From: Nemertoderma westbladi
Lineage: Eukaryota > Xenacoelomorpha > Nemertodermatida > Nemertodermatidae
Assembly: GCA_032718475.1 (NCBI GenBank)
Contig: JAUCBJ010001601.1
Coordinates: 1 to 25,193 of the forward strand
Direction of reading: 5' to 3'
Length of the DNA: 25,193 nucleotides
Position numbers and translations under genes: made by a program. Positions 18,690 to 25,193 of the stretch are shown here, piece after piece (position 1 is the stretch's first letter; each line of letters begins with the position of its first letter). The notes below the pieces were generated by a model, which was not told where the DNA came from, ran no database searches, and saw only the letters and a program-made list of their open reading frames with translations.

Positions 18690-19585
18690 TCATTAACCCT
18701 ATTCCAAGCTATCTTTAACAGACTCTTTAAAGGCCTGAATTTGTTAGTTGTCTTCAACTTTGGCCATTCTTTAGAATCGTTGGTTTCTAATTTATGTTGA
18801 GCATTCAGCTGGAACTTGAATGAAGCCATAACTGGAATGGGGTCTGATTGGTATAGTGCATTTGCTTGACATACTTGTCCATCTGAAAATTGCTCGAATC
18901 CTCTGGAACTCGTTATAATGTGATCAATGTAGGACTGGCCATGGCCTCTAAATCTAACACTGGGACCGTCGAAGTTGTAGGTGTCAGCAGCGATAAGCTT
19001 ATGATTGGTGAGAAAGTAATGTAGTCTATCACCACGAGGGGTTGCCGTCATTCTGCATTTACGGGGACCTTGGAGGGGACCGACATCAGAGTTGCTATCG
19101 GCTAGTATAATGGGAATAGCATCATCATAAAGGTTAACAACATTTCTCAGTCGGCCGAGAAATTCTTCATAACAGTGCTGGGCTTGGATGAATCCAGTGC
19201 ATAGCAACACAGAATGAGCATTGCTGATTGCGAAGTGAGCCATGTATTCCAATAATATCATCGCCGCTTATAACATTCACGACATCAAACATATCCTTTC
19301 TGTACCATAAAGCACAACCACCAGCTCCCCTTTTCTGTTAGGGTTCGACATCCGCTTTCTCACAGTAAATAAACACTTGAAGTCGCCATCCCAGTGTGAC
19401 AAGGACTCTGTAGCTTCCATAGAGTCTAGCCAGTGCTCCTGAACTGATAAAATGTCCAACTGAGACAGTAACGTAGATATATGATCTGAACTCGAATCAA
19501 AGCCATGGCAATTAAAGGTACCAACACGAAGAGGATAATTTGTGCCAGATTGCTGGGTATCAGTGCTAAAAGTGTGGCAAAGCAC
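18690..19585 (-). pseudogene. LINE ORF2 APE-type endonuclease domain
   Basis: The minus strand reads RVGTFNCHGF (first catalytic Asn motif), DILSVQEHWL (the metal-binding Glu motif), IILADSNSDVGP (D.N motif), SYIDHII and then YQSDPIPV. The last motif is normally SDH.P; here the histidine has been replaced, which would abolish cleavage. Between about 19290 and 19200 a second frame carries the sequence, and two stops lie in the main frame there, suggesting a pair of shifts. This enzyme nicks target DNA to prime reverse transcription. Its start overlaps the end of ORF1 by about 20 bases. Confidence 0.85.
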
Positions 19586-21068
19586 TACGTGGTCTCGAGG
19601 GTGCTTGTGGAAGCTTGTTTGTGTTCAAGGGGGTCTTATGTGGGTCAGTGGACCCATGAACTATACTTTCATTGTCCATTGATCGCTGATAGGGAGTATT
19701 AGTGAGCCAGTTACGACAGCGGATTCCATCAGGCCAGAAATCAGCATCAGTTAGTAGTTGCTGATCATAACGATCAACAGTAATGCGCATACTTTTTTTG
19801 CTACCTGTTATACTCAAAGTCTTGATTCTGTGAATGTTGATATGTCTTTCATATAACAATGATCCAACTTCTTTGGCATTGCAGTGTCTTGGGATTCCAG
19901 CAACAAACAGATTTGCATACGGGTGTTCCAAGTCACAACCGACTCTACTGAATGAAGGCCGATAGGACATCGGCTTGGGATCAGAGTGTCTTATGGGATT
20001 CGTTTGTGAATTGCGCATTGTATTAGGGTGTTCCAAATCATAACTGACTCTACTGGATGAAGCACAACAAGACATCGTCTTGTGATCAGTGTGTCTTATG
20101 GGATTGGTTTGCATGTTATTGTTCCTGGTCACGTTAAGGTTAACAGGAGGGCGAGGTTGGGGATCTCTGTGTGCTAAGCCATGACTGACTGGATTAACAC
20201 CTGACTGTTGCTGGGTAGAACCATCTACATGTGACTGTATATTGCGGTAGTTGTTGGACTTGGTAGGCATATTCGATTGATTATATTTACGTAAATAACT
20301 TTTTGTGTCTGAGTTCCTGGAGAGAGGTGGCCACACTTGATTACTGTGTCAGTCATTATTTGCCTCATCTTCCTCATCAACAGTGGCAAGGTGTTCAAAG
20401 ATATTTTCCCCAATAGATTTTCTAGAGATAGTTACTTGGTTATTGTCACTGAAGGCTGCTTTATGTTTATTTTTTGGATTGATCCAGGTATTGGTTGACA
20501 GTGGAGTTGCGGCAGTAGAGTTGGAGGTCGCGGTGTAAGTACAGCTCTTGGTGGTTGATTGTGCTCTAACAATATTACAGGAAGTATCTTTGTCTACCAT
20601 GACGGCACTTCGGTGAGAGTTATTTTCAGCTTGAAGCACTAGACGAGCATGCCTTTCTTGAGAGAGTTCATCCTTGAGGTTTGTAATTTCTTGTTTGAGA
20701 ACTGCGTTTTCATTCTCAATTTTACAGAGACGAGATTATATTACATCAACAGATTGCACCAAATCTAACCTCAGTTGGCCATATTGCGATTTAGGTATAG
20801 CATAGCTGGAAGATGCCTGATAATCAGGATTTATATCTTTGAGCCTCTTCCTGCACAGTTCAGTGAATGTACCTTCATCCATGCAGATCATCAATTCATG
20901 CACATCCGCTGCTAGCACCTTTGCAGAGCTCCGGGGAGTCAGCTCAAGTGAGACAGTTTGACTAGGGTTCATAAAGTTTTTACATAGTCTCCCACGTATA
21001 CTGGTAAGGGTGGAGAAGCTATCTGAAGTGAGGGTATTGAGAACTTTTTTCTTCCCTTGATTCATCAA
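19566..21068 (-). pseudogene. LINE ORF1: coiled coil and nucleic-acid-binding-like domain
   Basis: A single minus-strand frame runs over the whole interval with only two stops (20736-20738 and 20349-20351). The N-terminal part contains ADVHELMICMDEGTFTELC. After the first stop a strongly heptad-like, charged stretch (IENENAVLKQEITNLKDEL) predicts a coiled coil. A Ser/Thr/Asn-rich region then includes a 35-residue internal duplication. The last folded part, ANLFVAGIPRHCNAKEVGSL followed by SMRITVDRY and FWPDGIRCRNW, looks like an RRM-type fold by its beta-alpha-beta pattern. ORF1 proteins of LINEs form RNA-binding trimers. Two stops in about 500 codons indicate a young pseudogene. Confidence 0.72.
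19921..20130 (-). repeat. 105-bp tandem duplication inside ORF1
   Basis: GGGTGTTCCAA recurs at 19921 and 20026, and the following about 100 bp match with several substitutions. The duplication keeps frame (35 codons; QTNPIRH and DLEHP occur in both copies), so it arose while, or before, the ORF was coding. Confidence 0.85.
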
Positions 21069-21073
21069 TTTGG

Positions 21074-21475
21074 TTAAATTATACTCTTTGTATGCTGGAA
21101 ACCTGTATGATTAAACACTTTACACTGTTTTTCCCAGGCATTTATGTTTGGATCCTGAGGAATGATGATAGCCTCATTACAGTGTTTAGAATCTTCAGTA
21201 TTTCTTTTATGATATCTATCGATTGGATTCTTTATGGACTTTGTGAGGATCACTTCTCTGATCCATTCCCGTATGGGTACACTTTCTTTCAGCCGCGATA
21301 GAATGATTGCTGATGTACAATCCACTTGATTAAAGGCCAGGAGATATCCATATAGGCAAAGGTGAACTCCACAGTTGTAACCATTAGATTGGACTGGAAG
21401 GAATGGTCGAGCTGTGATAGGGCGCCACCTATCAAGGATCTTCCTCTTATTTTCTGAAGAGCTATCATCAATCAT
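21074..21475 (-). pseudogene. ULP1/C48-type cysteine protease segment, N-terminally truncated
   Basis: This minus-strand frame contains NMIDDSSSENKRKILDRW, fitting the catalytic Asp and following Ser of ULP1 peptidases, and FLPVQSNGYNCGVHLC, fitting the Q.N..(D)CG motif with catalytic Gln and Cys. A hydrophobic helix follows (LYGYLLAF). The catalytic His, expected upstream, is missing because the frame closes at about 21497. ULP1 enzymes remove SUMO or similar modifiers, or process their precursors. The C-terminal end overlaps, in a different frame, the sequence leading into ORF1, so one frameshift would make protease and ORF1 a single protein. It could alternatively belong to another element abutting the LINE. 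Confidence 0.6.
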
Positions 21476-21497
21476 ATTAAAAGCACCTGCCAGATTT

Positions 21498-22195
21498 TAG
21501 ATGTTGTTGAGTTAGGTTCTATGTCCCCTAGAGAGCAGTACAAGCACAGTACTGCTCGACAAACGGTTGCAACGGTTGATGGGATGTGTGAGTAAAGTAA
21601 TCCCAAACTAATAAACGAGAATAGGAGACAATATGTAACAAAATAAGTGACATGATTTAGAGAGTAACAATAGAGGATGACATATTGGCTACAGAGTGAG
21701 TGATGGTAAGATGTGAGTACAAAGACATTGAGAAGGTGTGAATGCCTATTGGAGAACTAAAAATCGGGTGTTAAATATGTATTGGCAGACCGAACAATGA
21801 TGCAATATCTACTGTAGGGATATAATTTATTAGTTTATTATTGTATTATTAGTTATTAGTGATTACGCTACTTCACACCGTACGTGCAATAGCTTTTATT
21901 AGTGAGACAATATTACTAGTAAATGCCATTAAACAGTGAACAAGAACCCTCATATTTATTACTACACTGCTTCCGGGGTCTAATTCATATCCTCGACTGG
22001 CCACTCATTGGACCGACAGCAGGTTCCCTGAACGAAACCGGAATCACGTGGGTAACGAGGTAGGCATTTCTACTACAGAGTGCCTGTGGAATCGGATAAG
22101 GGTCTTTCGATTATCTCATACACACCCGATGTCCCTCTGGTGACCTTTTCCAGAGAAGTTCCCTTACAGGACGACATGCTACTCTACGGTTCACT
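21498..22195. other. Spacer, nothing recognised
   Basis: About 700 bases with no recognisable protein, repeat or RNA. Confidence 0.5.
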
Positions 22196-22640
22196 GTGTC
22201 AAGTACAATGAACACATCTCCAACCAGACACTATATAACATTTGAGGTGTCCGTCATTGGTTCCGTACACATCTCCAACCAGACACTAAATAACATTGGA
22301 GGTGTCTAATTGGTTCCGCACACATATCCAACAAGACACTAAATAACATTGGAGGTGTCTAATTGGTTCCGCACACATATCCAACAAGACACTATATAAC
22401 ATTGGAGGTGTCTCATTGGTTCCCCCAAGCTTGACACTTGAACAAAGCCGCCTCTACTTTGCAGTGCATTGCTTTCGCCGTGAGGACCAGCCAGAGCAGA
22501 CATAACCTTGTGCTTTGGCGCCCTCATGGAGTGAATAAGCTGGTGGACAGCCAATGACTTTCTTGAGACGCATCTTGAACATGCGGATTATCTAGCAAAT
22601 GTTATGGGTGATGGGGAGTTGTGGCCGTTCAATTTTGGCG
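22196..22640 (+). pseudogene. LINE C-terminal fragment, plus strand
   Basis: The plus strand reads VKYNEHISNQTLYNI, then a tandemly repeated stretch, then SLTLEQSRL and HCFRREDQ (about 22430-22490), and, after a gap and frame change, MTFLRRIL and VMGDGELW (22555-22625). The first part corresponds to the minus-strand LINE end at 10244-10546 and the last to 3545-3655, so this fragment joins both into one family. It ends near the AT repeat at 22660. Confidence 0.72.
22212..22425 (+). repeat. 53-55-bp minisatellite, four units, inside the LINE fragment
   Basis: ACACAT(C/A)TCCAAC recurs at 22212, 22267, 22320 and 22373. Each unit runs to a GGTGTC...TTGGTTCC segment; the last unit continues into normal LINE sequence. 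The two middle-to-last copies are nearly identical. Confidence 0.92.
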
Positions 22641-22660
22641 ACAAGTCGGCATAATATTCT

Positions 22661-22720
22661 TAATATATATATGTAATATATATATATATAATGCTGCTGC
22701 AATGCAGCATGCCGATCCTA
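22661..22720. repeat. AT dinucleotide repeat and small hairpin
   Basis: ATATATAT runs (about 22663-22691) are followed by ATGCTGC...GCAGCAT, a 7-bp stem with a six-base loop. Confidence 0.8.
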
Positions 22721-23280
22721 GAAACGCTACTCATTAATACTCCTCACAAGTCAGAAAAGGTGCGCGTCGGATTCTGACAGTTGTTGATTAATTTATCCAT
22801 ATTTATCATAATTTGTGCTTTTCACTAATATTCAATTTTTTTACCCTTGCGGAATAAGAAAATTCATCAAAGAATAATAAAATCATGCCTTGCAGTGCAG
22901 TGAAACTGCACCTCCATGAGAGAATTCTTCCAATCGTAAAGGTATATTCATACGAAAGTATATACTGATGGGTTGTCGGCGAATGCTATTGGTTGACAAT
23001 GTGAAGGGTGGGCCTTGATTTAATAAAACAGTAGGCGAATTGAATCTAATTTTTTCACTTTGTTTTTTCTCACCGTCACAGCAATCAACTTATTATTATA
23101 AATTAACAGCCTGGGCCTGGTATTTTGGGTTACATTGGTTTCTACAACATAAATGTATAATAGTTATTCTTTGAGGAATGTTTGCCATTCCTTGCAGAGC
23201 ACGGGAATAACATTGTACATTACTACTTTGAGTGATTAGATGGCCTAAATATGATATCCCACTCCATAGCGAATTCTTCA
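22721..23280. other. Spacer, nothing recognised
   Basis: No gene found. A segment at 23070-23100 (CACCGTCAC ... TTATTATTATAAAT) resembles 23430-23470, so the tRNA-like unit between them may have been inserted or duplicated with flanking repeats. Confidence 0.45.
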
Positions 23281-23370
23281 TCCGTCCTGGTAGCTCAGCG
23301 CACACACCCGGCTGAAGATAACCGGAAGTTTGAAACCTTGATACCGGATTCGAGCCCTAATAGGGTCGGT
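23281..23370 (+). mobile_element. tRNA-like SINE head or tRNA pseudogene
   Basis: TGGTAGCTCAGCG (from 23288) fits polymerase III box A, and GGATTCGAGCC (23346-23356) is a one-mismatch box B. The distance between them is slightly long and the acceptor stem does not close, so a functional tRNA is unlikely. The following sequence is AT-rich with no recognised SINE body. Confidence 0.5.
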
Positions 23371-23569
23371 TGATATTTTTCGCTATGGGGAGCATTATCA
23401 TATTGTCCTATTACATTATATACTTAATTCACCGTCACTCACACCACCACAATTCATTTATTATAAATCCTGTACTATTGTTTGGTACAAATGTACAAAA
23501 ATTAAAATTATTTGCTTAAAAACTCTCCAACCAATAAAGTGACTGACCTATTGAAGTATTTATAATTAA

Positions 23570-23746
23570 ATGGATACAATTACTAAACGAAGTTCCATTG
23601 CCTCATCAATAATCGATGTATTTACAATGAAGGAGGGCGATCAATCGTGTTGGGATGTTGATTTTCTCACACGAAAAGGGCAACGCAACTTAATGCTGAG
23701 AAACTTAATGATTCCCCTAATCCCAACTGTTTTCCTAATAATACAG
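23570..23746 (+). CDS. Probable first coding exon of an unrecognised membrane protein (copy 2)
   Basis: ATG to the donor CAG|GTAAGT is exactly 59 codons, phase 0, with a near-consensus donor. The product has an N-terminal KRSSIASSIIDVF stretch, a WDVDFLTRKGQRNLMLRN core and a hydrophobic end (LMIPLIPTVFLIIQ). It aligns throughout with 6280-6468 apart from four residues of gaps; core and hydrophobic end are best conserved. The positive core before a hydrophobic stretch suggests the first membrane span of a type II or multipass protein. Both copies have the same orientation and splice phase. They could be tandem genes or alternative first exons of one gene lying to the right of the window. Family unknown. 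Confidence 0.65.
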
Positions 23747-23984
23747 GTAAGTCTTACATAGTAGTTATAGGGTAAACAATGCGTCTACATCTACCCCTAC
23801 TGCCTACACAATTAAAACTACAGTACTTGTAGACATGTTTGTTTGATAAGAAGAGTGTTACAGAAGCGAGTTTAAAGGAACAAAAACAATAAACGAGAGT
23901 TAGGCATTTTATTGAAACCCCAATTTAATTGAGAATCAACAGCTTATAGTCAGTGAGATTATAGTCCGATCAACAGTCAGATGT

Positions 23985-25095
23985 ATAGCCCTACTTGCAT
24001 GCGGAACATGTACTGTATGTGTAGGCCTACCTGCATACGGTACATGTACTGTATGTGTAGGCCTACCTGCCTACGGTACATGTACTGTATGTATAGGCCT
24101 ACCTGCATACGGTACATGTACTGTATGTGTAGGCCTACCTGCATACGGTACATGTACTGTATGTATAGGCCTACCTGCATACGGTACATGTACTGTATGT
24201 GTAGGCCTACCTGCATACGGTACATGTACTGTATGTGTAGGCCTACCTGGATACGGTACATGTACTGTATGTGTAGGCCTACCTGCCTACGGTACATGTA
24301 CTGTATGTATAGGCCTACCTGCATACGGTACATGTACTGTATGTGTAGGCCTACCTGCATACGGTACATGTACTGTATGTATAGGCCTACCTGCATACGG
24401 TACATGTACTGTATGTGTAGGCCTACCTGCATACGGTACATGTACTGTATGTGTAGGCCTACCTGGATACGGTACATGTACTGTATGTGTAGGCCTACCT
24501 GCATACGGTACATGTACTGTATGTGCAGGCCTACCTGCATACGGTACATGTACTGTATGTATAGGCCTACCTGCATACGGTACATGTACTGTATGTATAG
24601 GCCTACCTGCATACGGTACATGTACTGTATGTATAGGCCTACCTGCATACGGTACATGTACTGTATGTGTAGGCCTACCTGCATATGGTACATGAACTGT
24701 ATGTGTAGGCCTACCTGCATACGGTACATGTACTGTATGTGTAGGCCTACCTGCATACGGTACATGTACTGTATGTGTAGGCCTACCTGCATACGGTACA
24801 TGTACTGTATGTGCAGGCCTACCTGCATACGGTACATGTACTGTATGTATAGGCCTACCTGCATACGGTACATGTACTGTATGTATAGGCCTACCTGCAT
24901 ACGGTACATGTACTGTATGTATAGGCCTACCTGCATACGGTACATGTACTGTATGTGTAGGCCTACCTGCATATGGTACATGAACTGTATGTGTAGGCCT
25001 ACCTGCATACGGTACATGTACTGTATGTGTAGGCCTACCTGCATACGGAACATGTACTGTATGTGTAGGCCTACCTGCATACGGAACATATTCTT
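23985..25095. repeat. 36-bp satellite, about 31 copies, with higher-order repeats
   Basis: Each 36-bp monomer contains the perfect palindromes GTAGGCCTAC and GTACATGTAC. Variants mark higher-order structure: the CCTGCCTACGG and CCTGGATACGG variants each recur after 216 bp (six monomers; 24071/24287 and 24246/24462), and the GTGCAGG and CATATGG...GAACTG variants recur after 288 bp (eight monomers; 24523/24811 and 24683/24971). Since 36 is divisible by 3 and the monomer lacks stops in one frame of each strand, 380-residue frames are open on both strands (12-residue periods). These are by-products, not genes. The array decays at both edges. Confidence 0.95.
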
Positions 25096-25193
25096 ATTGA
25101 GAATGTTTTTGATTTTTTCGTATCTAAATAAATAAATACGGTACAACTACGTGTAAGGCAAATTCTAATAATCCAATATCGGTATTCTACTCC

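Larger units (their letters stand above)
16541..21497 (-). mobile_element. Long non-LTR retrotransposon with ULP1-like segment, ORF1 and ORF2
   Basis: In minus-strand order: a ULP1-type protease segment (21475-21074), an ORF1 frame (21068-19566), an APE endonuclease (19585-18690), a linker (18683-18177), reverse transcriptase (18133-16858), a 3' untranslated stretch, and short TTTAA-type repeats at 16541-16560 that serve as the 3' tail. ORF1 and ORF2 overlap by about 20 bases. It is about 4.96 kb, including a later 149-bp insertion. The layout and RT/EN motifs suggest the CR1/L2/Jockey side of LINEs. All coding parts carry stops, frameshifts or catalytic substitutions, so the copy is inactive. 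The high-coordinate border is probably a 5' truncation, because the protease segment lacks its N-terminal half. Confidence 0.82.

Noticed and set aside
23985-25095. CRISPR array
   Set aside because: The repeat is contiguous with no unique spacers, and the context is eukaryotic.
23977-25146. Two 380-residue open frames, one per strand, over the satellite
   Set aside because: They are pure 12-residue repeats forced by a 36-bp stop-free, partly palindromic monomer, with no unique sequence of protein character.

Overview
The window looks like intergenic or intronic DNA from an invertebrate animal genome. It is AT-rich with a few GC-rich islands, has no bacterial gene layout, and its open frames are short and frequently broken. 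It carries tRNA-type SINE heads, several clades of non-LTR retrotransposon (LINE), a Ty3/gypsy fragment, a P-element-like and a piggyBac-like DNA transposon, minisatellites, and eukaryotic exon/splice-donor signatures. I cannot name the species. A marine invertebrate is my guess, from the mix of repeat types and the frequent TAGGCCTA-like words.

Layout. 1-470 (-): Ty3/gypsy pol fragment. 1019-1508: a C23 tract and a G-run cluster. 2838-3480 (-): C-terminal, R2/NeSL-like endonuclease-region fragment of a LINE. 3545-3655 (+): LINE tail. 4001-5964: a complete P-element-like insertion with 62-bp terminal inverted repeats, perfect 8-bp target duplications, an intact THAP-domain frame and a decayed transposase C-terminus. 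6280-6468 (+): probable first coding exon of a membrane protein; a clear paralogue sits at 23570-23746 (+). 6733-6870: tRNA-derived SINE. 7979-8960 (+): broken LINE ORF1-like frame. 8986-13425: remnants of at least three LINE copies on both strands, with two long hairpins between or beside them. 13641-15500 (+): a LINE C-terminus split by a piggyBac-like element (TTAA duplication) that carries five 162-bp tandem units. 16541-21497 (-): the best preserved LINE, about 5 kb, with a ULP1-like cysteine protease segment, coiled coil and nucleic-acid-binding-like ORF1, then APE endonuclease and reverse transcriptase; it is itself interrupted by a 149-bp insertion with 11-bp target duplications. 22196-22640 (+): LINE tail with a fourfold 53-bp expansion. 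23281-23370: tRNA-like SINE head. 23985-25095: a 36-bp satellite of about 31 copies with two nested higher-order repeats.

How it fits together. Nearly everything is mobile-element derived and mutationally decayed. Only the two paralogous exons look like host genes, and only the P-element THAP frame looks like an intact transposon protein. The nesting gives relative ages: the LINE tail at 13.6-15.5 kb predates the piggyBac-like insertion, and the 16.5-21.5 kb LINE predates the 149-bp insertion. The strongest new leads are the P-like element that may now make only a DNA-binding THAP protein, the paired phase-0 first exons, and the LINE with an attached ULP1-type protease segment.
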